DNA of 64,000 nt from Winogradskyella forsetii (GTDB lineage Bacteria > Bacteroidota > Bacteroidia > Flavobacteriales > Flavobacteriaceae). A program made the translations under genes and the position numbers. Location of the stretch: the NCBI RefSeq assembly GCF_013394595.1, contig NZ_CP053348.1, positions 1,240,001 to 1,304,000 of the forward strand, read 5' to 3'. The notes beneath the pieces were generated by a model that saw nothing but the letters and a program-made list of their open reading frames with translations, ran no database searches and had not been told where the DNA came from. Shown in pieces: positions 18,944-28,795 of this stretch (position 1 is its first letter; every line of letters begins with the position of its first letter).

Positions 18944-19633
18944 TTACACATTAAAAGTATCACTCTCAATAACACCATCGCGTAAACGAATAACACGTTT
19001 AGCATGAGCTGCGATTTCTTCTTCGTGCGTTACCATAATAACCGTATTTCCAGATTTATGAATTTCATCGAAGAGGGCCATGATTTCAGTACCTGTTTTA
19101 GAATCGAGATTCCCGGTTGGCTCATCAGCCAAGATGATGGATGGTTTGTTAACTAAAGCTCTACCGACTGCAACTCGTTGTCTTTGACCACCAGAAAGTT
19201 GATTGGGTTTGTGATCCATTCGGTCTGCTAGTCCAACATCAGTGAGTACTTGTGAAGCGCGTTCTTCTCGTTCTTTTTTGGATGCTCCAGCATAGACCAT
19301 CGGTAGCGCTACATTATCTAAAGCGGTTGTTCTTGGCAGTAAATTAAAAGTTTGAAAAACAAATCCAATTTCAGTATTTCTAATGTCTGCGAGTTCATCA
19401 TCAGTCATTTGGCTTACGTCATTTCCGTTTAAGTTATAAGAGCCAGCCGTTGGTGTATCTAAACAGCCTAATAGGTTCATTAGTGTGGATTTTCCAGAAC
19501 CAGATGGTCCCATAATTGCCACATATTCGCCACGTTTAATGTCTAAATCAATGCCTTTTAAAACATGAACAATTTCTTGTCCTAATTTAAAATCCCTAAT
19601 GATATTTCTAATTTCAATGACGTTGCCGTTCAT
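18944..19633 (-). CDS. ABC transporter ATPase, LolD/MacB type
   Basis: Nucleotide-binding subunit of the type VII (MacB/LolCDE-like) ABC group. With the start at 19633 ([10 protein letters not shown]), Walker A is GPSGSGKS at residues 42-49, followed by the Q-loop [11 protein letters not shown], the signature [15 protein letters not shown] and Walker [14 protein letters not shown]. The SMNLLGCLD spacing ([11 protein letters not shown]) is typical of MacB/LolD. The longer frame adds 12 unlikely residues. No permease gene is adjacent, so the partner must be elsewhere. Lipoprotein release or peptide/drug efflux are both possible. Confidence 0.88.
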   Translation of the reverse strand: MNGNVIEIRNIIRDFKLGQEIVHVLKGIDLDIKRGEYVAIMGPSGSGKSTLMNLLGCLDTPTAGSYNLNGNDVSQMTDDELADIRNTEIGFVFQTFNLLPRTTALDNVALPMVYAGASKKEREERASQVLTDVGLADRMDHKPNQLSGGQRQRVAVGRALVNKPSIILADEPTGNLDSKTGTEIMALFDEIHKSGNTVIMVTHEEEIAAHAKRVIRLRDGVIESDTFNV

Positions 19634-19720
19634 AGTTAAAGTGTCTTGGTTGTGAAAATGTTCCTGCAAGATACAGGATTAAATAACTTCATACAATAGG
19701 ACGTCAAAGTTTTGAGGTTG

Positions 19721-20491
19721 TTACAATCTGATTTTAAAATGTTCTTTTTCTTGTTCTTTCCTGAAGAATACGAAGCCTAAATGAAAGCCATCTACAGTTA
19801 CGGTTACGGCATTATGGTTTTTTATATATTCCCAGGCTTCGGTCATGCCTTTGGACCAATAAATATCATCGAAAACGAAAACGGTTTCATTATGGGTTTT
19901 GGGCAATAAAGTTTCAAAATATTGAATGGTTGCTTGTTTATTATGATGGCCGTCGAAGTAGATGAAATCGAATTGGTTGTTTTTTATATTTGGAATAGTA
20001 TCGTTAAAATTTCCTATTAAGAATTCTACATTTTTAACACCTTGATTTTCAAGTTGGGATTTCGCAAATGCCGAGGTATTTGGACAACCCTCAATAGTTG
20101 TAATTGTGGCATTGGAATTCGCTAATGACAAGGCGTAAGTTCCCATGCCTAAAGAGGTCCCTAATTCTAAACTGTTTTTAAAGTCGAAATATTTAGAAAC
20201 TCTAAATAAGAGTTGAGCATCTTTTTTTGAACTACTGGATGTTTTGGCCATTTTACTGACTCTTCTTTTATGAGCGTCAAGTGTTTTAGAGCCTTCTCCA
20301 AAATCTGTGATTTGTAATATCGTCTTTGAGTTTTCTAACGTTTTCTTATAGTCAAGGAGTTTAGTGTAAGCTTCGTATGCTGTTTTATCATAAAGACATT
20401 TAGTTATGAAATTATAGACAAAAGGGGAGTGGACGCCGTGTTGGTTTGTGGAGTTTAGTAGAAATTTTATGTATTCTTTTATTTGGTACAT
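19721..20491 (-). CDS. Class I SAM-dependent methyltransferase
   Basis: The start at 20491 (MYQIKEYIKFLL) is preferred over an upstream one that adds a Cys/Lys-rich tail. The domain has SLELGTSLGMGTYALSLA (motif I), TIEGCP (motif II, acidic end of strand 2) and FDFIYFDGHH (strand 4), the set seen in O-methyltransferase-like enzymes. The N-terminal STNQHGVHSPFVYNFI is a feature of a Bacteroidota family of unknown substrate. Confidence 0.8.
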   Translation of the reverse strand: MYQIKEYIKFLLNSTNQHGVHSPFVYNFITKCLYDKTAYEAYTKLLDYKKTLENSKTILQITDFGEGSKTLDAHKRRVSKMAKTSSSSKKDAQLLFRVSKYFDFKNSLELGTSLGMGTYALSLANSNATITTIEGCPNTSAFAKSQLENQGVKNVEFLIGNFNDTIPNIKNNQFDFIYFDGHHNKQATIQYFETLLPKTHNETVFVFDDIYWSKGMTEAWEYIKNHNAVTVTVDGFHLGFVFFRKEQEKEHFKIRL

Positions 20492-20673
20492 ATGTTTCTC
20501 GCACGGTTTTTTATTCGCGCAAAGGGGCAAAGTGTTACGGTTAAAAAAAAGGTAATGCGTTTAAAGACGAAATTAAACACTAATATTTTTATAATCTTTC
20601 ATCTTCTATAAAAAATAAAAAAAGATAGTATTGATTATTTTTACTTTGCGCCTTTGCGCCGTTGCGAGAGACT

Positions 20674-22536
20674 TTAGTTTTCTAATTTCTCAGATAACTC
20701 AAACCAACGCATTTCCTTTTCTTCAATCGTATCCATGATTATTTGAAGCTTATCGGAGAGTTTTTTAATCTCGTCTTGTGATAAATCAGGATCAAGGAAT
20801 TTCGCTTCCAATGTTGTTTTATCTAATTCCAACGCGCGAATCTTAGATTCTAAATTCTTGTATTCTTTTTGTTCGTTGTAATCTAACTTATTGGCTTCGT
20901 TTTGTTTTACAGCTTTGGTATTATCGATTTTTTCGGCTGGCTCAATTTCCTTTGTTTGGCTATTGTCATAAGCCCTAAAATCTGAATAGTTTCCCGGAAA
21001 ATCATCAACCACGCCTTCGCCTCTAAAGACAAACATATGATCTACAATTTTATCCATAAAATAACGGTCGTGCGAAACGACAAGCAGGACGCCTGGAAAA
21101 TCCATTAGAAAATCTTCTAGTACATTTAATGTGACAATGTCTAAATCATTTGTAGGCTCATCGAGAATCAACACATTAGGGTTCTGAATTAAAACGGTAC
21201 ATAAATAAAGTCGTTTTTGTTCTCCACCACTTAGTTTTTCCACAAAATCCCATTGTTTTTTACGGTCAAATAAAAAGCGTTCTAGCAATTGTTGGGCACT
21301 AATTTGTCGGCCTTTGGCCAATGGAATATAATCGCCAAACTCCTTGATGACATCAATGACCTTTTGGTTGGGTTTTGCTTTAATTCCGCCTTGCGTGTAA
21401 TAACCAATTTTAACCGTTTCTCCAATAACAATTTTTCCAGCATCTGGTTGTAAGCTTTGGGTTAATAAGTTAAGAAATGTGGATTTTCCAGTTCCGTTTT
21501 TTCCAATGACACCAATACGTTCGCCTTTTTTAAAGGTGTATTCAAAACCATCTAAAATAGTTTTGTCTTTAAATGATTTAGAGACATTATGAAATTCAAT
21601 AATCTTGCTGCCTAAACGTTCCATATTGATTTCCAACTGAATTTGGTGATCATTTCGACGTTTATGGGCTTTCGATTTTATTTCTGAAAAATCATCGATT
21701 CTACTCTTGGATTTTGTTGTACGCGCTTTTGGCTGGCGACGCATCCATTCGAGTTCTTTTTTAAAAAGTTGCTTGGCTTTACCAACTTCGGTCGCTTCGT
21801 TTTCGATTCTGGCTTCCTTTTTTTCTAAATAATACGAATAGTTTCCTTTGTAGGTGTAGAGTTGTCCCTGATCTAATTCTATAATTTCATTACAAACCCG
21901 CTCCAAAAAATAGCGATCGTGTGTGACCATAAACAAGGTTTGTTGTGTTTTGGCAAAGTAGTCTTCCAACCATTCAATCATTTCTAAATCGAGATGGTTC
22001 GTCGGTTCATCTAAAATTAGAATATCTGGTTTGCTCAACAGGGATTGTGCTAGTGCCAAGCGCTTTTTTTGCCCACCGGAAAGTGTGTTCACTTTTAAGG
22101 ATAAGTCATCTAGCTTTAACTGCGAAAGTGTTTGTTGATATTGCGTTTCAAATTCCCAGGCATTGTTTCTGTCCATAGCCTCAAATGCTTTTTGATACCC
22201 TTTTGTGTCTTCAGGGTTTTTCAGCGCATTTTCGTAAGCTTCAATAATTTTGATGGTTGGAATATCTGAAGCAAAAATGGTTTCTTCGAGTGTGAGATTA
22301 GGGTCCAAATCGGGTTCTTGGTCCAGAAATGCCAGACGAAGCCCTTTTCTAATGACAATTTGCCCTTCATCAGGTGTGTCTTTGCTAGATAAAATATTAA
22401 GGATAGACGTCTTTCCACTTCCATTTTTAGCCACAAAAGCAATCTTTTGATCTTTATGGATGCTAAAGGATAAATCTTTAAATAGAACGAGTTCTCCAAA
22501 AGATTTTGATATGTTTTCTACGTTGAGGTAATTCAA
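20674..22536 (-). CDS. ABC-F family ATPase (Uup-like)
   Basis: Two fused ABC domains and no membrane part, so not a transporter. Walker A motifs are AKNGSGKT (residues 36-43, with Ala for the first Gly) and GKNGTGKS. The signatures are LSGGQKKRLALAQ and LSGGEQKRLYLC, and Walker B is DILILDEPTNHLD and NVLILDEPTNDLD. An inter-domain linker with WMRRQPKARTTKSKSR and a C-terminal coiled coil (about 545-620) place it with Uup. ABC-F proteins act on the ribosome. It reads away from the polysaccharide locus. Confidence 0.92.
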   Translation of the reverse strand: MNYLNVENISKSFGELVLFKDLSFSIHKDQKIAFVAKNGSGKTSILNILSSKDTPDEGQIVIRKGLRLAFLDQEPDLDPNLTLEETIFASDIPTIKIIEAYENALKNPEDTKGYQKAFEAMDRNNAWEFETQYQQTLSQLKLDDLSLKVNTLSGGQKKRLALAQSLLSKPDILILDEPTNHLDLEMIEWLEDYFAKTQQTLFMVTHDRYFLERVCNEIIELDQGQLYTYKGNYSYYLEKKEARIENEATEVGKAKQLFKKELEWMRRQPKARTTKSKSRIDDFSEIKSKAHKRRNDHQIQLEINMERLGSKIIEFHNVSKSFKDKTILDGFEYTFKKGERIGVIGKNGTGKSTFLNLLTQSLQPDAGKIVIGETVKIGYYTQGGIKAKPNQKVIDVIKEFGDYIPLAKGRQISAQQLLERFLFDRKKQWDFVEKLSGGEQKRLYLCTVLIQNPNVLILDEPTNDLDIVTLNVLEDFLMDFPGVLLVVSHDRYFMDKIVDHMFVFRGEGVVDDFPGNYSDFRAYDNSQTKEIEPAEKIDNTKAVKQNEANKLDYNEQKEYKNLESKIRALELDKTTLEAKFLDPDLSQDEIKKLSDKLQIIMDTIEEKEMRWFELSEKLEN

Positions 22537-22585
22537 ACTTTTTTTTGCAAAGAACGGAAATAAACCAAAAATAATAGTATTAGTT

Positions 22586-22614
22586 TTGATATTACTATTG
22601 ATACATTATATTTG
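22586..22614 (+). promoter_or_regulatory. Flavobacterial-type promoter for the polysaccharide locus
   Basis: TTG (22586-22588), 18 bases, then TATATTTG (22607-22614) is an exact match to TTG-N17-23-TAnnTTTG. It lies in the divergent gap, with a predicted start near 22621 and the wza-like ATG at 22637. Confidence 0.7.
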
Positions 22615-22636
22615 TCTCTAAAGATCCATTATATAT

Positions 22637-23437
22637 ATGAAGCGGATAAAGCTTTTGATTATTTTGTTGAGTTGTGTCATTGTTAGTTCTTGTATCCCTC
22701 ATAAGGACACTATATATCTACAAAATAAAGAGAATGCTAATTATGATAGCATTCCAAATAATTTAACCGAAATTCAGAAACCTTATAGAATTCAAGTTAA
22801 TGATATTCTTAATGTCAGAGTAAAGGCATTGGATCAAGAAACAGTATCTATTTTAAACCCGGCAGGAGATACGAATTTAAATGCTGGTAGCGCTGAGCGG
22901 GCTTATTTTGATGGGTTTACAGTAGATGTTCATGGTAATATAAGGATACCGACCTTGGGTTACATAAATGTTTTAGGGTTTACTACTGAAGAAATTGAAA
23001 AAAATATTGAAAAAAAATTACTTGAAGAGCAGTTTAAAGAAACGGCTAATATCTTTGTCACTGTAAAACTTGCTGGTCTAAGATATACTGCCAATGGGGA
23101 AGTTGGTAATCCTGGAAGTCAGGTGTTGTTTACTGAACGTGTAAACATTTTTGAAGCTATTGCCAATGTTGGTGAAATACCTGTAACTGGGAATAAAAAA
23201 GATGTCAAAATTATTAGACAATATCCTCAAGGTCAAAAAATACATAGTTTGGATTTAACCGATGTAAAGGTTATGCAATCACCGTATTATTACATACAGC
23301 CTAATGATATTATTTATGTAGAACCTTTAAAACAGAAGTCTCTCGGAACAGGAACAACGGCAATTTCTAGTATTACAACAATAGCTTCCATTCTTTCGCT
23401 ACTTACTACTGGAATCTTACTTTATTCAAGACTATAA
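22637..23437 (+). CDS. wza: Wza-type polysaccharide export lipoprotein
   Basis: Outer-membrane polysaccharide export channel. The signal ends in VSSC (C19), so it is a lipoprotein. The PES domain follows (PYRIQVNDILNVRVKAL), with a SLBB-like stretch near 150-215 (YTANGEVGNPGSQ, YIQPNDIIYVEPLK). A C-terminal hydrophobic helix (about 243-262) would cross the membrane. At 266 residues it is shorter than E. coli Wza (379), which is common in Bacteroidota. Six bases separate it from the wzc-like gene, its functional partner. Confidence 0.92.
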   Translation: MKRIKLLIILLSCVIVSSCIPHKDTIYLQNKENANYDSIPNNLTEIQKPYRIQVNDILNVRVKALDQETVSILNPAGDTNLNAGSAERAYFDGFTVDVHGNIRIPTLGYINVLGFTTEEIEKNIEKKLLEEQFKETANIFVTVKLAGLRYTANGEVGNPGSQVLFTERVNIFEAIANVGEIPVTGNKKDVKIIRQYPQGQKIHSLDLTDVKVMQSPYYYIQPNDIIYVEPLKQKSLGTGTTAISSITTIASILSLLTTGILLYSRL

Positions 23438-23443
23438 TTTATT

Positions 23444-25915
23444 ATGAGAGAATACGAAGAGTTCGAAGATGCAGAGTCTCAAAGTATGACATTTGACTTT
23501 AGGGGTTTTCTTTTTAAAGTTTTAAATTTATGGAAGTTTGTTCTGGTTTGTATTGGAGCGGCCTTATTAATAGCTTACTTTGTTAATGTACGCAAACAAA
23601 ATGTCTATAGGCTAGATTCCTTAATTTCCATAGATAATGATCAGAATCCCTTTTTTACGGCGAATACAAGTATATCATTTAATTGGGGTGGAGTTTCAGG
23701 TAAAGTAGGTAAGGTAATGACAGCTATTAAAACCCGTACCCATAATGAAAAAGTAGTGGATTCTCTTCAATATTATATGGAATATTTAGAAGAAGGGAAG
23801 TATCGTAAAATCGACATTTATAAACGCGCTCCTTTTGAGTTTATTATTGATAAGTCTAAGAGTCAAATTCTTAATTACCCTGTGGGAATAAGATTTTTAA
23901 ATGAGAATGAATTCGAAGTATTTACTGCATTTGAAGAAAGTAGTGCGGCAGGTCAAAAGTTTGGTGATAAATCAAAGACTAGAGTTGAGGTTCCAATCGG
24001 CGTTTTTAAAAAATCGTTTAAAAGTGGAGAAACCATTAACTTACCGTTTCTTAACGGACAAATTCTAGTTAAACCGCAACGTAATATTAAGAAAGGAGCA
24101 GAGTTTTTTCTTAAGTTTAGTAATTTTGATGGCGTTGTAAATGCTTATAAGTCAAATCTTGCAATATCAACTTATTCGGAAGCTTCTTCATCTGTTTTGA
24201 AACTGCAATTGTCTGGCCACAATAAAGCTAAGATTGTAGATTTTCTCAATGCTACCTCTGCTATTTTAAGTGAAGCTGAGCTAGAACGTAAAAATTTATA
24301 TGCCACCAATACCATTAAATTTATTGATAGTAGTCTGGCAGCTGTAAATTTGAACCTCAAGGATTTTAACGATGAGATGAATCAATTTCGAAGAGATAAT
24401 AAGGTGTTTAATGTTAGTGACGAAATTGCTCAGATCTCAGATGAACTTCGACAAATTGAATTGGAAAAACAAGATGAAGAATCAAAATTAGACTACTTAA
24501 AGAATCTTGAGGTTTATTTGAATACCAAAACCGATTATACCGATATTGCCGCACCAACAAGTGTCGGTATAGATGAAAACAATATTCTCAATAGTGTTTC
24601 TAAAATTGTTGCTTTAGCTGCTGAACGCCAAAATCTTGAGTACACAACTAAAGAAGGGTCAGGTCTTTTTAGGGAGTTGGACAGACGCATCGACTCTGAG
24701 AAAAATGTGCTACTTGAAACAATAGATGCAACAAAGGAAACAATTGGCGTAGGAATAGCGAATTTGATTCGTAAAATTGCTAATCTTGAGTCCAAATTAG
24801 GGGAGTTGCCTGAAGACGAACAACAGTTTTTAAAGATTCAACGAAAATTAGATATTAGCCAAGAAGCGTATAATATTTACTTAGCTAAGCGTAGTGAAGC
24901 TGCCATTGTAAAAGCTGCAAATGTTTCTGATCTAAGCATTGTTGATGAAGCTAAAGATATAGGTGGAGGTTTAATAGGTCCTAATAAATCCCTCAATTAT
25001 ATGATGGGGCTAATGTTAGGTTTTTTTACGCCTTTACTTTTAATATTTATTGTATATCTTTTAGATAACACCATTCATGGTTCGGATGAGGTAGTCAGAT
25101 TGTCCAATATTCCTATTTTAGGGTTAATTGGTAAATACCGTTATAAAAACAATTTGGTAGCTTATGAGAAGCCAAAGTCTGCAGTAGCCGAATCCTTTAG
25201 GGCGATTAGATCGAGTTTACAGTTTATTTTTAATAAGGAAGAGCAGAATACAAGAGCAAAGACTTTAATGATAACCTCTTCAGTTAGCGGTGAAGGAAAA
25301 ACGTTTACATCTATTAATATTGCTACAGTTTATGCACTTTCTGGAAAAAAGACCATTTTGCTAGGACTTGATTTGCGAAAACCAAAAATCTTTGGTGATT
25401 TTAATATTACCAACGATAAAGGTGTGGTTAATTATCTTATTGGAGATAGCACTTTAGATGAGATTTCAACGCATACTCATATTGATAACTTAGACATTAT
25501 CCCTTCAGGTCCTATTCCTCCTAATCCTTCAGAATTGTTAATGAGTAGTAAGATGAAGGAAATGATAGCGACGCTTAAGCGAGAGTATGACATGATTATT
25601 TTAGATACGCCGCCATTAGGTTTGGTTACTGATGCCTTAGAATTAACACAGTATGCAGATGCTACTGTTTTTATGGTGCGTTTAGATTATACCAAAAAAG
25701 GCATGCTTCAACTGGTTAATGCTAAGCATCGTAGTGGTGAATTGAAAAACGTTAGTTTTGTTCTTAATTTCTACAGACATAAGAACAATCACAATTATGG
25801 TTATGGTTATGGCTATGGTTATGGTTATGGTTACGGAGTTTATGGGAATACCTATCACGAAAAGGATAATATTTCAATATTAAAAAAAATTAAGAATTTC
25901 TTGAAAAGAATTTAA
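23444..25915 (+). CDS. wzc: Wzc-type polysaccharide co-polymerase / tyrosine autokinase
   Basis: Inner-membrane protein controlling chain length and export. It has an N-terminal membrane helix (about 29-47), a long periplasmic coiled-coil region, a second helix (about 523-543) and a C-terminal BY-kinase domain. Walker A is SGEGKT (K619), A' is GLDLRKP and Walker B is ILDTPP (719-724). The tail is unusual: seven Tyr-Gly repeats from Y785 to G798, then VYG and Y804. Such C-terminal tyrosine clusters are the autophosphorylation sites of the family. They are encoded by a 6-base repeat, so copy number can change without a frameshift. Confidence 0.93.
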   Translation: MREYEEFEDAESQSMTFDFRGFLFKVLNLWKFVLVCIGAALLIAYFVNVRKQNVYRLDSLISIDNDQNPFFTANTSISFNWGGVSGKVGKVMTAIKTRTHNEKVVDSLQYYMEYLEEGKYRKIDIYKRAPFEFIIDKSKSQILNYPVGIRFLNENEFEVFTAFEESSAAGQKFGDKSKTRVEVPIGVFKKSFKSGETINLPFLNGQILVKPQRNIKKGAEFFLKFSNFDGVVNAYKSNLAISTYSEASSSVLKLQLSGHNKAKIVDFLNATSAILSEAELERKNLYATNTIKFIDSSLAAVNLNLKDFNDEMNQFRRDNKVFNVSDEIAQISDELRQIELEKQDEESKLDYLKNLEVYLNTKTDYTDIAAPTSVGIDENNILNSVSKIVALAAERQNLEYTTKEGSGLFRELDRRIDSEKNVLLETIDATKETIGVGIANLIRKIANLESKLGELPEDEQQFLKIQRKLDISQEAYNIYLAKRSEAAIVKAANVSDLSIVDEAKDIGGGLIGPNKSLNYMMGLMLGFFTPLLLIFIVYLLDNTIHGSDEVVRLSNIPILGLIGKYRYKNNLVAYEKPKSAVAESFRAIRSSLQFIFNKEEQNTRAKTLMITSSVSGEGKTFTSINIATVYALSGKKTILLGLDLRKPKIFGDFNITNDKGVVNYLIGDSTLDEISTHTHIDNLDIIPSGPIPPNPSELLMSSKMKEMIATLKREYDMIILDTPPLGLVTDALELTQYADATVFMVRLDYTKKGMLQLVNAKHRSGELKNVSFVLNFYRHKNNHNYGYGYGYGYGYGYGVYGNTYHEKDNISILKKIKNFLKRI
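25796..25837 (+). repeat. In-frame 6-bp microsatellite in wzc
   Basis: Seven tandem Tyr-Gly codon pairs, mostly TATGGT. Slippage would add or remove Tyr-Gly units while keeping the frame. Confidence 0.9.
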
Positions 25916-25935
25916 TCGGTTTTAATTCCTATATT

Positions 25936-26526
25936 TTGATTACTAAAACTCAACTTCAGGTCAAACACTTATTTGATGTGGTTTTGGTAATTATAGTAAT
26001 GCCATTAATTATAGTTCCTATTCTAATACTTGTGATTATTGCGACTATAGATACGAAAAAAATTGGCATATTTTCTCAATATCGCGTTGGTCAACATGGC
26101 AAATTGTTCAAAATATATAAAATAAGAACATTAAAAGACGGCGAGCATCAATTAGGTCATTTTGATCAGTATGCATCACCGATCGGAAAATTCTTTAGAC
26201 GTACAAAACTAAATGAGTTTCCCCAGCTATTTAATATCTTAATCGGTGATATGAGTTTTGTGGGCCCAAGACCTGATTTGCAAGGTTTTGCTGACGAATT
26301 AAAGGGTGATGATAGAATTATTTTAAAAGTCAAACCAGGGATTACCGGTCCTGCATCCTTAAAATACAGGAATGAAGAATACGTATTAGAACGGCAAAAA
26401 GATCCGGATCACTACAATAGAACGATTATTTGGGTAGATAAAGTGAAAATCAATAAAAAGTATGTTATGAATTACAGTTTTTGTTTAGATTTGAAACTCA
26501 TTTTAAAATCTACTTTAAACAAATGA
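25936..26526 (+). CDS. Short (PglC-like) undecaprenyl-phosphate sugar-phosphate transferase
   Basis: Initiates polysaccharide assembly by moving a sugar-1-phosphate from a nucleotide sugar to undecaprenyl phosphate. One N-terminal membrane helix (about 14-34) precedes the catalytic domain, with IFSQYRVGQHGKLF, FRRTKLNEFPQLFNIL, GDMSFVGPRPDL and KPGITGPASL, all family hallmarks. It is the minimal (196-residue) form. No ATG lies near the N-terminus; the frame begins with TTG at 25936. Its TGA overlaps the next ATG (ATGA). A second, long initiating enzyme lies at 52191. Confidence 0.9.
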   Translation: MITKTQLQVKHLFDVVLVIIVMPLIIVPILILVIIATIDTKKIGIFSQYRVGQHGKLFKIYKIRTLKDGEHQLGHFDQYASPIGKFFRRTKLNEFPQLFNILIGDMSFVGPRPDLQGFADELKGDDRIILKVKPGITGPASLKYRNEEYVLERQKDPDHYNRTIIWVDKVKINKKYVMNYSFCLDLKLILKSTLNK

Positions 26527-27818
26527 CACATTCAGAAGATAAAATTGCAATCATAGGTTTAGGCTATGTCGGTTTGCCCCTTGCCGTAGAATTTGCAAAA
26601 CAATATTTTGTTATTGGTTTCGATATCAATAAACAGCGTATCAGTGAATTAAATAATGGTGTCGATAAAACATTAGAAGTCGAAAACGATAATTTAAAAT
26701 CAGTATTAACTACAGATTTGAATGCTAACAAAGGACTTTATATAACAGATAATGTAGAGGCATTGGCAGTAACAAATGTTTATATTATTACCGTACCAAC
26801 ACCAACGGACGCTTTAAATAAGCCCGTGTTTACACCATTAATAAAAGCAAGTGAAACTGTTGGGAAAGTATTGTCTAAAAATGATATCGTTATATATGAA
26901 TCAACTGTTTATCCTGGAGCAACTGAAGATATCTGTGTTCCGATTCTAGCAGAATTTTCTGGATTAAAATATAATGAAGACTTTTTTGCAGGTTACTCAC
27001 CTGAACGCATAAATCCAGGTGATAAAGAGCACACAGTTACTAAAATTTTAAAGGTAACTTCAGGTTCTACACCAGAGATAGCTCAAAAAGTTAACAATTT
27101 ATATTTAAAAGTTATAACAGCAGGAACGCATTTAGCACCTTCCATTAAAGTAGCTGAGGCGGCAAAGGTGATTGAGAACTCACAACGCGATATCAATATT
27201 GCTTTTGTCAACGAATTATCAAAAATATTCAGACTATTGGATATCGATACTAAAGCTGTTTTGGAAGCTGCTGGTACCAAATGGAACTTCTTAAAGTTTT
27301 CGCCAGGTTTGGTTGGTGGTCATTGTATTGGCGTCGATCCATATTATTTGGCACAAAAGGCAATTGAGTCTGGTTATAATCCTGAAATTATCTTAGCCGG
27401 TCGAAAAATGAACGATAGTATGGGAAGCTATGTTGCCACGGAAACGGTAAAGATGATGATTAAAAAAGGAGCTACCATAAAAGGATCAAAAGCTTTAGTT
27501 TTAGGAATTACTTTTAAAGAAAATTGTCCAGATATTAGAAACTCTAGAGTTATTGATATTATAGAAGAATTAGAAACTTATCATGTCAATGTAGATGTTT
27601 ATGATCCATGGGCATCGAAAGAAGAAGTAAAGCATGAGTATAATTTAGACCTTATCAACGATTTTGGTGATTTAAGTTCAGATTACGATGCCGTTATCTT
27701 AGCAGTTTCACATAACGAATTCTTAAAACTGGATATCACTAAGTTGAAAAAACAAACCAGTGTTGTTTTCGATGTAAAATCATTACTTCCAATAGACACT
27801 ATAGACGCAAGATTATAA
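26523..27818 (+). CDS. UDP-HexNAc 6-dehydrogenase (TviB/WbpO type)
   Basis: Oxidises C6 of a UDP-HexNAc to the uronic acid using NAD. The start at 26523 gives MTHSEDKIAIIGLGYVGLP, with the Rossmann GxGxxG at the N-terminus. The central block has GYSPERINPGD, and the catalytic Cys is in GGHCIGVDPYYL. The C-terminal block has GITFKENCPDIRNS. It closely resembles TviB (VipA). Overlaps with both neighbours show operon coupling, and the next gene is the matching 4-epimerase. Product probably UDP-GlcNAcA or UDP-GalNAcA. Confidence 0.9.
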   Translation: MTHSEDKIAIIGLGYVGLPLAVEFAKQYFVIGFDINKQRISELNNGVDKTLEVENDNLKSVLTTDLNANKGLYITDNVEALAVTNVYIITVPTPTDALNKPVFTPLIKASETVGKVLSKNDIVIYESTVYPGATEDICVPILAEFSGLKYNEDFFAGYSPERINPGDKEHTVTKILKVTSGSTPEIAQKVNNLYLKVITAGTHLAPSIKVAEAAKVIENSQRDINIAFVNELSKIFRLLDIDTKAVLEAAGTKWNFLKFSPGLVGGHCIGVDPYYLAQKAIESGYNPEIILAGRKMNDSMGSYVATETVKMMIKKGATIKGSKALVLGITFKENCPDIRNSRVIDIIEELETYHVNVDVYDPWASKEEVKHEYNLDLINDFGDLSSDYDAVILAVSHNEFLKLDITKLKKQTSVVFDVKSLLPIDTIDARL

Positions 27819-28795
27819 TGTATTCAAACCCACATCACACCACAGACCTATCAAAGTTAAGTTTTTTAATCACAGGAGGTGGAGGCTTTATTGGCTCTAA
27901 TCTTACAGAATACTTACTGAAGTATAACGCTAAAAAAGTTAGGGTTTTAGATAATTTTTCTAACGGTCACCGCGAAAACTTAACAGAGTTTATGGACCAT
28001 CCTGCTTTCGAATTGATAGAAAGCGATATTAGGGATTTGGACACTTGTAAAATGGCAATGGATGGGATGGACTATGTCTCTCACCAAGCCGCTTTAGGTT
28101 CTGTACCACGTTCTATCAATGATCCAGCTACAACGAATGAAGTTAATATTTCCGGATTTTTAAATATGATGATTGCTTTGAAGGATAGTCCAACGGTAAA
28201 ACGTATGGTATACGCAGCGTCAAGTTCAACTTATGGAGATAGTAAAGCATTACCAAAAGTCGAGGATACCATCGGAAAACCGTTGTCACCTTACGCTGTT
28301 ACAAAGTATGTCAACGAATTGTATGCCGATGTATTTGGTACTACTTATGATACTGATGTTATTGGTTTAAGATATTTTAATGTTTTTGGACCAAAGCAAA
28401 GTCCTAATGGCGCATATGCAGCAGTGATTCCTTTGTTCATGCAGGCCTTGAAAGATAATAATTCGCCTAAAATAAACGGCGATGGAGAGCAAACTAGGGA
28501 CTTTACCTTTATAGATAATGTTGTTCAAGCTAATGTAAAAGGATTCTTTGCTTCTAATGATGCAAAAAATGAAGTCTTTAATGTGGCCTGTGGTGAGCGT
28601 ATTACCATCAATTACTTATGGGAGTCGCTTCGGCTTGCAGCAGATTCAGACTTAAAAGCCATATATGGTCCAAACAGACAAGGTGATGTTAGGGATTCTT
28701 TAGCAGATATTTCTAAAGGCGAAAAACTATTAGGTTATAAACCAAAATATACTGTAAGGGAAGGTTTGAAGATTACTTGGGACTATTTTAATTAA
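27818..28795 (+). CDS. UDP-HexNAc(A) 4-epimerase (TviC/WbpP type)
   Basis: Extended SDR enzyme. The NAD loop is GGGGFIGSN (residues 20-28), followed by LDNFSNG, the AASSSTYGDS strand and the catalytic YAVTK. RYFNVFGPKQ and GDGEQTRDFTFIDN are as in WbpP/TviC. The ATG overlaps the dehydrogenase stop (TAATG), so the pair should act together to give a UDP-GalNAcA-type donor. Exact substrate inferred. Confidence 0.88.
   Translation: MYSNPHHTTDLSKLSFLITGGGGFIGSNLTEYLLKYNAKKVRVLDNFSNGHRENLTEFMDHPAFELIESDIRDLDTCKMAMDGMDYVSHQAALGSVPRSINDPATTNEVNISGFLNMMIALKDSPTVKRMVYAASSSTYGDSKALPKVEDTIGKPLSPYAVTKYVNELYADVFGTTYDTDVIGLRYFNVFGPKQSPNGAYAAVIPLFMQALKDNNSPKINGDGEQTRDFTFIDNVVQANVKGFFASNDAKNEVFNVACGERITINYLWESLRLAADSDLKAIYGPNRQGDVRDSLADISKGEKLLGYKPKYTVREGLKITWDYFN

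Noticed and set aside
25796..25837. Phase-variable on/off switch in wzc
   Set aside because: The repeat unit is 6 bp, so slippage keeps the reading frame and cannot switch the gene off.
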